NCBI GenBank assembly: GCA_037501455.1
Contig: CM074855.1
Span: forward strand, 34,071,001-34,135,000
DNA from: Lantana camara
Taxonomy: Eukaryota > Streptophyta > Magnoliopsida > Lamiales > Verbenaceae
Length of the DNA stretch: 64,000 nt
Direction of reading: 5' to 3'
Of the stretch, positions 25,863-39,735 are shown piece after piece; within the stretch, counting starts at the first letter, position 1, and every line of letters starts with the position of its first letter. Below the pieces are notes generated by a model. It did no database searches. It had not been told where the DNA came from and saw only the letters and a list, made by a program, of their open reading frames with translations. A program made the translations under genes and the position numbers.

Positions 25863-26148
25863 CTCCAGAGATTAAAAAAATAAACACTCACACAAACTGT
25901 CACATAAGGACAGGTAGCAGAAATTAGATACACTAATTAATTATAAAAGGCAATGAATACGATCAACAATCAAAGCACTTAGTATCATTAAATTCTTTAA
26001 ATTTAAGTTACGTGTAGCATATGCCATGAATGTTTGATGTACCGTTCACCGTTGTTCGAGAATCTTCCATGGTAGTGATTCATTTCAACACTTGATTTGA
26101 GGTTAAAGATTTCTTTACCCAAAGTATCAAATATTAAAGCCCCGATGT

Positions 26149-26532
26149 CCAATACTTAATTGATAATTCAATCCTGCTTCCATAATAGACTTCCTGATCC
26201 TATCTAGCACCATGACCGAAGTTCCCAATCTTAAGTGATATTAGTTCTGTTCCCCATTCTTCATCACGAATTGCACACGGACCTTGAATACTCGAATTAG
26301 TCTTTTGTAGCTTGAATTCAAACCTTTAATCCAATAAGTTCCAATACTTAATTGATAATTCAATCCTGCTTCCATAATAGACTTCCTGATCCTATCTAGC
26401 ACCATGACCGAAGTTCCCAATCTTAAGTGATATTAGTTCTGTTCCCCATTCTTCATCACGAATTGCACTCGGACCTTGAATACTTGAATTAGTCTTTTGT
26501 AGCTTGAATTCAAACCTTTAATCCAATAAGTA
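26149..26532. repeat. 192-bp tandem duplication in element 2 interior copy 1
   Basis: 26149-26340 is repeated at 26341-26532, both beginning CCAATACTTAATTGATAATT. Interior copy 2 has one unit. The length difference between the interiors (3498 minus 3306) is exactly 192. Confidence 0.93.
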
Positions 26533-29204
26533 TTCTCGGTTCCTCACAAAAACACTAACGAGTCTGTAACCTGTATTGTTCATGTGATATGTTGTCCCCT
26601 AATTTTTCTTACACTTCCCCCAAATCACTCTCAACTTTCTCGGACGCTCGGACTATCCCTTAGTAGCTCAAATTTTAGTATTCAATCTTTCAACATACCT
26701 ATTTGATCCTGGAAAACGAATGACAACCCGGTAATTCATCTTGTTCATTTATCACATTTTTAACTAAGTATTCCATTTCCAAACTCAATTGAATTGACTC
26801 CCATGTGATCCTTTGCAATATAGGATGATCACATCAAGCCATTATCATCTAACTCCCTTGTAATAATACACCATCCTTTCTGGTCATTTCGTGCAGATCT
26901 TGAATGACAATCGACCTCCTTGAAAAATCCTCACCTTTAATCTAACTATGCTCAATCCACTTATAAAACTATTGTCTCTCTCATTCCTCATCAAATTTCT
27001 CTTAATTTCAGCTCGGCTCAAGATATGCCTCCTTATGATTTTAGGAGTCTCCATTTTGAGAACTTTGGGCGCATGAAATTTAAAATATTGAAGACTTCGT
27101 TCACATGGTTTTGATAGAGGGTTCCCGAAAGAACCATTTTTCTTGAAACTTCACTTTCCCAAATGAGGTCGAAACATCGGCCTTAAATTGTTCCCCGGCC
27201 GGCTCTCCCCCTTAAGAAAATAAAATATTTTGTGTCTAACTTCTTGAACTTGTTCCACTATTTCTCAACCAATGATCCTTCTCTTTCTAATTTTCTTGAA
27301 TTACCTATCACTTTCGATCTTGTTCCCGAAAATTCCTCCACCTGTAGTTGGAAATTGAAACGAGCACTAAATCTACCTTTCCTAAACCTCGGAATTCCCA
27401 TTTTCCCTTCTCATCAACCAGTGTAATCCCAAAAATTCTCCTTTTCTTGATTCTAATATAGCTTGGTTGAAAACAATTTGATAAGTGAGATGAAGGAAAC
27501 TTCCTATCAAGTAAACACTTAATAATGCATGTTGGATTATTATGCCAATGCATGGGTCACACTCGTAATTAATTAAAGACGTATCACCTTGGAACAACTA
27601 CATTAATTAAAGAAATGCACATATATAAAGGAGTTTAAATAATTTAAACAATGTATTTGGCACATCAAATATACAATCTCGAATAACAATTATAATAACA
27701 TACGTAAATAAAAGTCCAATTAAATTAATGCAACATATGATGCACGTGCTTATGAATGCATTGAACCTGTCACCATAGTTATGGGAAGCTTTATCTCAAC
27801 ACCTTGTTCGTTGTTTGTTGAGTTATAAGCTTGTCTCGAATTGTTGGTCATTTCTTGTTTTTCCCACGGTCTTCTAAATCTTCAAAATCCTCTCTTAACA
27901 ACTTGTACATTTTCATGACTGGAGATTACATGTTCTTGAACCCGAAACCTTCTAAGCTCCTGAAGTTGGCATCTTAACCTATCTTTAATAATTAATCTCC
28001 AATTGTAGTTCGAATCTTCTTCATGGTTATTACTTTGATAAACCTTCCTCGGGTTACTCTTTAGGAATTCGAATAACTGAATGAACTCCCCTTTCAATCA
28101 CTCGTACTTGACCACATAATTTTCATCTAGAATTTCCTTGCATTTCTTTACCATTTCAATTTATTGCCTCATCTCTTGACGAGACCCCACGACACGACAA
28201 TTCAGCTTGGATCGAGAAGATAATACCAACTCATCAACGATAGACCGTTAGCGCGATTGTCTCCCAAAATTTATCTCCACCGGACAGCTTGACTTTCTTT
28301 TCCTTTTTTTTTCCTCAATTAAAATCCCAAGCCATAATATTTATTTTCTCTTCATATTTTCCTTCGTTTCTTTATCAAGTAAGATGAACTTTGTTACTTC
28401 TTACCACGAACCCACTTTACCTTAGCCCCATTAAAGACCATTGCCTCCAAATTGATAGAAACCTCGAATCTAAAACATCTGCAAGATTTCTTCATTTTCC
28501 TCATAATTGAATTCTTATAAGGAATCCAGTTGAAAAACTTTTATAATGTAATTATATGAATGTTGGTCTTGCAAGTGGTAGACATCACAACCTCCTACAC
28601 TCCTTGTCGAGGATACTAACTTTAATTAACTTGTAAGGTATTCTCACCATTAATCCTTCTAGTCTGGATCTCGTTACTCAAATCACAACCCAGTTGGAGA
28701 CGACCATCATTCTTGAATTCTGGTATAAAATTCCCGATACCTTCTTGGCAACTTTCAAGCTAAAAGAGAAGCTTGTGAGAAATTGTGGTTATAGTAGAGA
28801 TTGGCCGTGGTTTGATATTATCTTCATAGCCTATAAATCAAAATCAATTCAAGACTAAATGCATGCGGTTAGTAGATGCTCATGCCACATAATTGATATC
28901 AAATATATGAATTTGATGCAAAATGCAATAACTAATTCAACAAAATTGACAACAGAACACATTGGGCATGTAAATCTTCAAGCAATGTAAGGTCAATTAA
29001 TCAACAATTATGGACAAGAATCAATACAATGCTCAAGTTATCAAGTAATTCAAATAATTCAAAGGATTCAAGTAATCAGATAATTTCAAATAAAATGCAA
29101 GACTCTCAAGTTGACAATTAATTTCTTATGCCGTACGACCTAGACCCACAAGACACGACACTAGAACCTCGATTTTGCAACCGGGCTCTAATGCCACCTT
29201 AGGA

Positions 29205-32198
29205 TGTAGCACCCAGAATGCTAGGTAGCCACATCCCCCGCACTATAGTTCAATCCACATATGGAACGAGTACCCATACATGAATCAAGCCTATAGCGAA
29301 TGGGGAGACAATAAAAAAACGACCCTCTAGCTAGGCGGGACGAACCCTCAAGTAGATACCAACATGCATAACATTAAAACGGAAGGATAAGATACATGTA
29401 TTTCATCAATAACATCTTCGTGTCCAATATTCAATATATACAATCACTTTCAAGAACAAGTAATAATATACATAATTACCAAGATACAAAACCGTATATG
29501 CCTCACTAATGCACATGAGATGATGTTAGACCCGAAAATAACGGTCGACTCAATCCCTCCTAGCATGCACCCGGCAAACCTGAAAATGTGAGGTGTCAGT
29601 CTATGAAAGACTAAGTGAGGGGTTTATAAATATAAGCGTAATTACCATGCAAGCTATAATCTCGAGTAAGATTTTATAAAAGAGACAATATAAGTTTAAG
29701 AATACAATAATTCCTCACCCGAGATTACAACTCTTCCGATTTAACAATACAATCAATTCAATTCAATCAATCAGTGGGCCGACGAGTGAGGGAAAATCTC
29801 CAATCTTTCTCCGACTGTGTACAATAATTCAATTATTTAATGATTAGGTGATCAAGCAATCAATTACAGTACACAATTAGCAATTTCAATAACCCCTTCT
29901 TTCTCCGGGTGATGGTACGATTGCAAGGCCCCACCATCCAATCTCATTGGGCATAAGGTTCATGAGTCCCTATGCCTGGAACTCATTCCTCCACTAATCT
30001 CCTAGTGGATTCAGGGGTCATCCCAACAATGTGAGGGGAGTGCAGAGTTACCCGTCAGCCCGTGCTTTCCCGGTTGGCTCATACACTAACCCTCGGGCCC
30101 ACATTGAATAATACAATATACTCGCGACAATACAGTCAATCAATCAATCAATCGATACAATTTGATAATTCAATCAATCGGTATAATTCGGTAATTCAAT
30201 TGAAAATCAATAAGGTTTTGAAAAATTATAGATATATTGATACATTTTGGCCGAAAGATCACATAGGGTTGTAAGGGTTCTATATATCTAGAATTTAATC
30301 CTCGCCTTTACCGACAAAGAAAGTAAGGATACAGCTATGGAGCTTGCTTCTCATCAACGGGAAGAAAATCTGTGCAACAAGGACAAGTGTTCTTGAGACA
30401 GGACTCGCATGAACCATTTAAGACGCACGACAAAGTCATGATCAATATGTCATGCAATAACAATTAAAGAATGTAAAATAAGAGCATAATTATCAATTAA
30501 TCAAGCATATCAGTCATAGAAACCACATACGGGAGCCAAGGAAGTGAAAGGAATGCAATAAGAGCGGATTTGACAAAGTTTAGCAAAAATCGACAATTTT
30601 CGGAAACGCACATGATGTAGAAAAACTAGAATATCTTGAGTTCTAGAATTTGGAATTAAGTTTTGTTTATTGGGTATGAAACTAGACACAGAGACCTTTC
30701 TGGTGATATATGGCTCGTATTTTATTTCAAAGTGAGGTGGAAATGGCGGAAGCTTTAAGTTGGGTGAAAGTAGTTTCCCAGTGAAGTGGCGATACCAAAA
30801 ATAATTAATTGTATCTCACAAATGAGAGGAGATATTAAGTTTATTCCAATTGGATGTGGTTCTAGACTTCAAGGGGTTTCCGTCGGTTTAAAAATCAGGT
30901 CAATCGGAGTTCGTTTGAGGTCAATCGGAGTTCGTTTGAGGGTGTCGCGGCCGTGACAAAATTGTACAAAAAAGCAGTCGCGGGCGCGAAGGAAATTGGC
31001 CAACTTTTCGACTTGTTGGTCGCGACCGCGACCAAAAATGGTCACGAAACAGTCGCGGGCGCCACCCCCAATTCCAGCAGTAGCGAAAGGTTTCGGGAAA
31101 ATAGGGTAAGTCTCGAATTTTGGCTCCCAAGCCTTCCTACATCAAACCAAAGCAAGAATTCAACTCAAAACTATCATATAACTCATATATATCAATTAGG
31201 CATCAAGTAATCCATCAAAACTTGCTCAAATCATCAAGAAATCATCATCCAAACCATGTAAATTTCATGACTTCCAACCTTTATCTCATTCTAGAATTCA
31301 TGCAAATTTTTTAGTTCAATGATCATGATCATACTTCTAACTACATATAACCAAGGAATTACTTCAAAATTCTCAAACCCTAACTTCATATATGAACTCA
31401 AGAATTCAATTAAATTCCCAAATCTACCTTAATGAAAGAAATAAAGGAGAAATGATGGTATGATGATGATGATGCTTCCAACTTCACAATTCCTCCAAAA
31501 TCTAGCTTGAAAATGATGAAATCCTCTCCTTCTCTTCCTTGGTGTACAAACCGTGATATAGTGTGTGTGAGTGTGTGTCATTTTGATGAAATGTAATGAT
31601 ATTTCATCAATGAAATTGTGAGAGATGATTGAGATGATAAAAGTCTTCCAAGAAATGGGATGACAAGGCACAATTTGCACTTAAGTCCCTAAGCTATATA
31701 AGTAATGCAATTAGGTATGTATATGTGTATGTATATAATTAAATGATATATATTTATATGTACATATGTATGCATTGTATATAATTAAAGTGGGATGAAA
31801 AGTCTTGGCATTAAAACTTATTTGCACATAAACCCTTGCCTCTTAGGAATTTACAAGTTAGAGATGCATCAACTTGGCATGTATGTGAGATGATTATATA
31901 AACATATATATATAGCTCTAAAAGAATATGATGAAATGGAGTTGAATATATATATACCTGTTATGCTAAACCACTTAAATCCTGCTCGGAGCATTAGATA
32001 CACACCCACGTAATTGAACTCACGAAGTTATAATTTAAATCAAAATTGCAAGTATTCAAATCATGGAAATTAAATAGCGCTAATCCAATGAATATGAATC
32101 ATGCCATAAATTACAAGTTGATAAAATTTCATGTGGACACTTAGTAATATAAATCACAAATATCATGAAATATATAATTTGAAAACTGGGGCGTTACA
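29205..32198 (-). repeat. Element 2 LTR B (middle, mosaic)
   Basis: The left 2.8 kb follows LTR C closely. From 32003 to the right end it follows LTR A exactly where A and C differ. The switch falls between 31999 and 32003. Confidence 0.93.
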
Positions 32199-35100
32199 AT
32201 TCTCTCCCCCTTAAGAGGACCTGGTCCCCAGGTTCAAACTCGAGTTCTTAATTAAAATACGCGGTGATAGAGCCCCGTCTCTCAAAAAGGCAACGAGAGA
32301 ACCCCGTCTCTCAAACAAGAAAGGAGAGAACCCCGTCTCTCAAACAAGCAATAACTCTAGAGATTAAAAAAATAAACACTCACACAAACTGTCACATAAG
32401 GACAGGTAGCAAAAATTAGATACACTAATTAATTATAAAAGGTAATGAATACGATCAACAATCAAAGCACTTAGTATCATTAAATTCTTTAAATTAAGTT
32501 ACGTGTATGCATATGCCATGAATGTTTGATGTACCGTTCACCGTTGTTCGAGAATCTTCCATGGTAGTGATTCGTTTCAACACTTGATTTGAGGTTAAAG
32601 ATTTCTTTACCCAAAGTATCACATATTAAAGCCCCGATGTCCAATACTTAATTGATAATTCAATCCTGCTTCCATAATAGACTTCCTGATCCTATCTAGC
32701 ACCATGACCGAAGTTCCCAATCTTAAGTGATATTAGTTCTGTTCCCCATTCTTCATCACGAATTGCACTCGGACCTTGAATACTCGAATTAGTCCTTTGT
32801 AGCTTGAATTCCAACCTTTAATCCAATAAGTATTCTCGGTTCCTCACGGAAACACTAACGAGTCTGTAACCTGTATTGTTCATGTGATATGTTGTCCCCT
32901 AATTTTTCTTTCACTTCCCCCAAATCACTCTCAACTTTCTCGGACGCTCGGACTATATCTTAGTAGCTCAAATTTTAGTATTCAATCTTTCAACATACCT
33001 ATTTGATCCTGGAAAACGAATGACAACCCGGTAATTCATCTTGTTCATTTATCACATTTTTAACTAAGTATTCCATTTCCAAACTCAATTGAATTGACTC
33101 CCATGTGATCCTTTGTAATATAGGATGATCCCATCAAGCCGTTATCATCTAACTCCCTTGTAATAATACACCATCCTTTCTGGTCATTTCGTGCAGATCT
33201 TGAATGACAATCGACCTCCTTGAAAAATCCTCACCTTTAAACTAACTATGCTCAATCCACTTATAAAACTATTGTATCTCTCATTCCTCATCAAATTTCT
33301 CTTAATTTCAGCTCGGCTCAAGATATGCCTCCTTATGATTTTAGGAGTCTCCATTTTGAGAACTTTGGGCGCATGAAATTTAAAATATTGAAGACTTCGT
33401 TCACATGGTTTTGATAGAGGGTTCCCGAAAGAACCATTTTTCTTGAAACTTCACTTTCCCAAATGAGGTCGAAACATCGGCCTTAAATTGTTCCCCGGCC
33501 GGCTCTCCCCCTTAAGAAAATAAAATATTTTGTGTCTAACTTCTTGAACTTGTTCCACTATTTCTCAACCAATGATCCTTCTCTTTCTAATTTTCTTGAA
33601 TTACCTATCACTTTCGATCTTGTTCCCGAAAATTCCTCCACCTGTAGTTGGAAATTGAAACGAGCACTAAATCTACCTTTCCTAAACCTCGGAATTCCCA
33701 TTTTCCCTTCTCATCAACCAGTGTAATCCCAAAAATTCTCCTTTTCTTGATTCTAATATAGCTTGGTTGAAAACAATTTGATGAGTGAGATGAAGGAAAC
33801 TTCCTATCAAGTAAACACTTAATAATGCATGTTGGATTATTATGGCAATGCATGTGTCACACTCGTAATTAATTAAAGACGTATCACCTTGGAACAATTA
33901 CATTAATTAAAGAAACGCATATATATAAAGGAGTTTAAATAATTTAAACAATGTATTTGGCACATCAAATATACAATCTCGAATAACAATTATAATAACA
34001 TACGTAAATAAAAGTCCAATTAAATTAATGCAACATATGATGCACGTGCTTATGAATGCATTGAACCTGTCACCATAGTTATGGGAAGCTTTATCTCAAC
34101 ACCTTGTTCGTTGTTTGTTGAGTTATAAGCTTGTCTCGAATTGTTGGTCATTTCTTGTTTTTCCCACGGTCTTCTAAATCTTCAAAATCCTCTCTTAACA
34201 ACTTGTACATTTTCATGACTGGAGATTACATGTTCTTGAACCCGAAACCTTCTAAGCTCCTGAAGTTGGCATCTTAACCTATCTTTAATAATTAATCTCC
34301 AATTGTAGTTCGAATCTTCTTCATGGTTATTACTTTGATAAACCTTCCTCGGGTTACTCTTTAGGAATTCGAATAATTGAATGAACTCCCCTTTCAATCA
34401 CTCGTACTTGACCACATAATTTTCATCTAGAATTTCCTTGCATTTCTTTACCATTTCAATTTATTGCCTCATCTCTTGACGAGACCCCACGACACGACAA
34501 TTCAGCTTGGATCGAGAAGATAATACCAACTCATCAACGATAGACCGTTAGCGCGATTGTCTCCCAAAATTTATCTCCACCGGACAGCTTGACTTTCTTT
34601 TCCTTTTTTTTTCCTCGATTAAAATCCCAAGCTATAATATTTATTTTCTCTTCATATTTTCCTTCGTTTCTTTATCAAGTAAGATGAACTTTGTTACTTC
34701 TTACCACGAACCCACTTTACCTTAGCCCCATTAAAGACCATTGCCTCCAAATTGATAGAAACCTCGAATCTAAAATATCTGCAAGATTTCTTCATTTTCC
34801 TCATAATTGAATTCTTATAGGGAATCCAGTTGAAAAACTTTTATAATGTAATTATATGAATGTTGGTCTTGCAAGTGGTAGACATCACACCCTCCTACAC
34901 TCCTTGTCGAGGATACTAACTTTAATTAACTTGTAAGGTATTCTCACCATTAATCCTTCTAGTCTGGATCTCGTTACTCAAATCACAACCCAGTTGGAGA
35001 TGACCATCACTCTTGAATTCTGGTATAAAATTCCCGATACCTTCTTGGCAACTTTCAAGCTAAAAGAGAAGCTTGTGAGAAATTGTGGTTATAGTAGAGA

Positions 35101-35504
35101 TTGGCTGTGGTTTGATATTATCTTCATAGCCTATAAATCAAAATCAATTCAAGACTAAATGCATGCGGTTAGTATATGCTCATGCCACATAATTGATATC
35201 AAATATGTGAATTTGATGCAAAATGCAATAACTAATTCAACAAAATTGACAACATAACACATTGGGCATGTAAATCTTCAAGCAATGTAAGGTCAATTAA
35301 TCAACAATTATGGACAAGAATCAATACAATGCTCAAGTTATCAAGTAATTCAAATAATTCAAAGGATTCAAGTAATCAGATAATTTCAAATAAAATGCAA
35401 GACTCTCAAGTTGACAATTAATTTCTTATGCCGTACGACCTAGACCCACAAGACACGATACTAGAACCTCGATTTTGCAACCGGGCTCTAATGCCACCTT
35501 AGGA
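32199..35504 (-). mobile_element. Element 2 interior, copy 2 (non-coding)
   Basis: The 3306-bp interior is nearly identical to copy 1 but has a single copy of the 192-bp unit. The polypurine tract is at 32199-32216 and the primer site at 35485-35496 (minus strand). No gag or pol motif is visible. Confidence 0.9.
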
Positions 35505-38207
35505 TGTAGCACCCGGAATGCTAGGTAGCCACATCCCCCGCACTATAGTTCAATCCACATATGGAACGAGTACCCATACATGAATCAAGCCTATAGCGAA
35601 TGGGGAGACAATAAAAAAACGACCCTCTAGCTAGGCGGGACGAACCCTCAAGTAGATACCAACATGCATAACATTAAAACGGAAGGATAAGATACATGTA
35701 TTTCATCAATAACATCTTCGTGTCCAATATTCAATATATATAATCACTTTCAAGAACAAGTAATAATATACATAATTACCAAGATACAAAACCGTATATG
35801 CCTCACTAATGCACATGAGATGATGTTAGACCCGAAAATAACGGTCGACTCAATCCCTCCTAGCATGCACCCGGCAAACCTGAAAATGTGAGGTGTCAGT
35901 CTATGAAAGACTAAGTGAGGGGTTTATAAATATAAGCGTAATTACCATGCAAGCTATAATCTCGAGTAAGATTTTATAAAAGAGACAATATAAGTTTAAG
36001 AATACAATTATTCCTCACTCGAGATTACAACTATTCCGATTTAACAATACAATCAATTCAATTCAATCAATCAGTGGGCCGACGAGTGAGGGAAAATCTC
36101 CAATCTTTCTCCGACTGTGTACAATAATTCAATTATTTAATGATTAGGTGATCAAGCAATCAATTACAGTACACAATTAGCAATTTCAATAACCCCTTCT
36201 TTCTCCGGATGATGGTACGATTGCAAGGCCCCACCATCCAATCTCATTGGGCATAAGGTTCATGAGTCCCTATGCCTGGAACTCATTCCTCCACTAATCT
36301 CCTAGTGGATTCAGGGGTCATCCCAACAATGTGAGGGGAGTGCAGAGTAACCCGTCAGCCCGTGCTTTCCCGGTTGGCTCATACACTAACCCTCGGGCCC
36401 ACATTGAACAATACAATATACTCGCCACAATACAGTCAATCAATCAATCAATCGATACAATTTGATAATTCAATCAATCGGTACAATTCGGTAATTCAAT
36501 TGAAAATCAATAAGGTTTTGAAAAATTATAGATATATTGATACATTTTGGCCGAAAGATCACATAGGGTTGTAAGGGTTCTATATATCTAGAATTTAATC
36601 CTCACCTTTACCGACAAAGAAAGTAAGGATACAGCTATGGAGCTTGCTCCTCATCAACGGGAAGAAAATCTGTGCAACAAGGACAAGTGTTCTTGAGACA
36701 GGACTCGCATGAACCATTTAAGACGCACGACAAAGTCATGATCAATATGTCATGCAATAACAATTAAAGAATGTCAAATAAGAGCATAATTATCAATTAA
36801 TCAAGCATATCAGTCATAGAAACCACATACGGGAGCCAAGGAAGTGAAAGGAATGCAATAAGAGCGGATTTGACAAAGTTTAGCAAAAATCGACAATTTT
36901 CGGAAACGCACATGATGTAGAAAAACTAGAATATCTTGAGTTCTAGAATTTGGAATTAAGTTTTGTTTATTGGGTATGAAACTAGACACAGAGACCTTTC
37001 TGGTGATATATGGCTCGTATTTTATTTCAAAGTGAGGTGGAAATGGCGGAAGCTTTAAGTTGGGTGAAAGTAGTTTCCCGGTGAAGTGGCGATACCAAAA
37101 ATAATTAATTGTATCTCACAAATGAGAGGAGATATTAAGTTTATTCCAATTGGAGGTGGTTCTAGACTTCAAGGGGTTTCCGTCGGTTTAAAAATCAGGT
37201 CAATCGGAGTTCGTTTGAGGTCAATCGGAGTTCGTTTGAGGGTGTCGCGGCCGTGACAAAATTGTACTAAAAAGCAGTCGCGCGCACGAAGGAAATTGGC
37301 CAACTTTTCGACTTGTTGGTCACGACCGCGACCAAAAATGGTCACGAAACGGTCGCGGGTGCCACCCCCAATTCCAGCAGTAGCGAAAGGTTTCAGGAAA
37401 ACAGGGCAAGTCTCGAATTTTGGCTCCCAAGCCTTCCTACATCAAACCAAAGCAAGAATTCAACTCAAAACTATCATATAACTCATATATATCAATTAGG
37501 CATCAAGTAATCCATCAAAACTTGCTCAAATCATCAAGAAATCATCATCCAAACCATGTAAATTTCATGACTTCCAACCTTTATCTCATTCAAGAATTCA
37601 TGCAAATTTTTTAGTTTAATGATCATGATCATACTTCTAACTACATATAACCAAGGAATTACTTCAAAATTCTCAAACCCTAACTTCATATATGAACTCA
37701 AGAATTCAATTAAATTCCCAAATCTACCTTAATGAAAGAAATAAAGGAGAAATGATGGTATGATGATGATGATGCTTCCAACTTCACAATTCCTCCAAAA
37801 TCTAGCTTGAAAATGATGAAATCCTCTCCTTCTCTTCCTTGGTGTAAAAACCGTGATATAGTGTGTGTGAGTGTGTGTCATTTTGATGAAATGTAATGAT
37901 ATTTCATCAATGAAATTGTGAGAGATGATTGAGATGATAAAAGTCTTCCAAGAAATGGGATGACAAGGCACAATTTGCACTTAAGTCCCTAAGCTATATA
38001 AGTAATGCAATTAGGTATGTATATGTGTATGTATATAATTAAATGATATATATATATGTGCATATGTATGCATTGTATATAATTAAAGTGGGATGAAAAT
38101 TCTTGGCATTAAAACTTATTTGCACATAAACCCTTGCCTCTTAGGAATTTACAAGTTAGAGATGCATCAACTTGGCATGTATGTGAGATGATTATATAAA
38201 CATATGT

Positions 38208-38253
<46 letters not shown>

Positions 38254-38538
38254 CTCTAAAAAGAATATGATGAAATGGAGTTGAATATATATATACCTGT
38301 TATGCTAAACCACTTAAATCCTGCTCGGAGCATTAGATACATACCCACGTAATTGAACTCGCGAAGTTATAATTTAAATCAAAATTGCAAGTATTCAAAT
38401 CGTGGAAATTAAATAGCGCTAATCCAATGAATATGAATCATGCCATAAATTACAAGTTGATAAAATTTCATGTGGACACTTAGTAATATAAATCACAAAT
38501 ATCATTAAATACATAATTTGAAAAATGGGGCGTTACAA
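35505..38538 (-). repeat. Element 2 LTR C (5' LTR)
   Basis: This LTR is close to LTR B over its left part. It carries an expanded AT tract at about 38210-38251 and six private differences in its last 200 bases. Confidence 0.95.
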
Positions 38539-39490
38539 ATACACTGCATTTAGTGCTCCTCAAGGACATTACGAATGGCTTGTAATGCCTTTTGGGCTAA
38601 AAAATACACCATCAATATATTAAAGGAAAATGGATAACATCTTTTCAAAATATCATAATTTTATGATAGTATATATAGATGATATCTTAATTTCTTCAGA
38701 TACAGAAGAAGATCATAGAAAACATCTTTTTCTATTTGCAAAAATTTATAAAGAAAATGGAATTGCTCTCTCTGAGAGAAAAGCCATAATAGAGAAAAAG
38801 GAAATAGAGTTCTTAGCGTTAAAATTGAGTGCTGCAGGAATAAAATTGCAACCTCATATTTCCCGAAAAATTTTAGAATTTCCAGATAAACTAGACAATA
38901 GAAATCAAATAGAAAGATTTCTTGGATGCTTAAACTATGCTGAAGGATTTATTCCAGAATTAGCAAAGAAAAAGCATGAAATACAAAAATTGCTTAGGAA
39001 AAATAATACTAAAGGATGGAATTCTAGACATACAGATATAGTTGTTAGTCTTAAAGAGGAATGTAAAACATTACCAGAATTAAGATTACCTGAAGATAAA
39101 GATAATCTTATTGTCCAAACTGATGCTTCTGACCTATATTGGCCTGCAATTTTAAAAACAGATCTTAATGAAATTTGTAGATATACCAGTGGAACTTCCA
39201 GTCAAGCAGAAGTAAATTATACGACACATGAAAAAGAACTACTTGGTATAATAAGAGAAATTAAAAAGTTTTCTCTTTTTCTTCTACAAAAACCTTTTGA
39301 GGTTCATACAGATAATACACAAATTCAGAGTTTAATTTAAAATAAAATTCCAAATAAACCTCAATATAGGAGACTTCATCGCTGGCAAGTTTTCTTGTCA
39401 TATTATAATTTTAAAATTAAACATATTAGAGGAATGGATAACTTCTTAGCAGATTTCCTTTCTCGAAATGTTGATTTTGGTCTTGACTAA
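38539..39490 (+). pseudogene. Endogenous pararetrovirus pol: RT palm to RNase H
   Basis: Viral RT resumes after the AATAC duplication with [15 protein letters not shown], then a TAA at 38621-38623. From ATG 38630 it reads 236 codons, including the catalytic YIDDILISS, the thumb and connection, and RNase H (QTDASD, the THEKELL glutamate motif and HTDNTQ). A TAA at 39338-39340 interrupts RNase H; the same frame then runs to a stop at 39488-39490 after LADFLSRN. This enzyme copies the pregenomic RNA and removes the template strand. RT and RNase H active-site residues are visible, but the enzyme is split by two insertions and several stops. Confidence 0.92.
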
Positions 39491-39493
39491 AGG

Positions 39494-39701
39494 CGAGTAT
39501 ATGCGTATACATATACCTAGTCCATCTCAAACGGTAGATGGTAAAGACAATATCAAATCCGTTAATGGGTGATGATTTCCCGAAAATCATATTAAGACGA
39601 GTATATGCGTATACATATACCTAGTCCATCTCAAACGATAGATGGTAAAGACGATATCAAATCCGTTGATGGGTGGTGATTTCCCAAAAATCACTTCAAA
39701 A
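39494..39701 (+). repeat. Tandem 104-bp repeat in the viral spacer
   Basis: Two adjacent copies, starting CGAGTATATGCGTATACATA at 39494 and 39598, differ at about ten positions. They occupy the spacer between the pol and transactivator-like ORFs. In caulimoviruses this is where the promoter of the second transcript lies. An imperfect palindrome centred on GCGTATAC is at the start of each unit. Confidence 0.9.
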
Positions 39702-39735
39702 CTAATAAAGTTTGAATTCATCTTCATTTTGCAGG

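Larger units (their letters stand above)
25707..29204 (-). mobile_element. Element 2 interior, copy 1 (non-coding)
   Basis: The 3498-bp interior has a polypurine tract next to LTR A (25707-25724, minus strand) and a degenerate primer site at 29185-29196 (TGGCATTAGAGC on the minus strand). It has no recognisable gag-pol. Short open frames, including a 71-codon one at 27882-28097, have no motif I recognise, and their repetition in copy 2 reflects duplication rather than selection. It differs from copy 2 by a tandem 192-bp duplication and scattered substitutions. Confidence 0.9.
22738..38538 (-). mobile_element. Element 2: tandem LTR-interior-LTR-interior-LTR array, non-autonomous
   Basis: The outer ends are TGTAGCACCCGG and GGGGCGTTACA with one target duplication, AATAC, at 22733-22737 and 38539-38543, so the whole array traces to one insertion. 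It holds three LTRs (22738-25706, 29205-32198, 35505-38538) and two interiors (25707-29204 and 32199-35504). Each interior has a primer site and polypurine tract in minus-strand orientation. No gag or pol motif is visible in either interior, which fits a large retrotransposon derivative (LARD). LTR ends resemble those of element 1, a plausible helper family. Confidence 0.95.

Noticed and set aside
27882..28097. 71-codon frame present in both element 2 interiors
   Set aside because: The second copy comes from array duplication; no motif or composition supports a gene.
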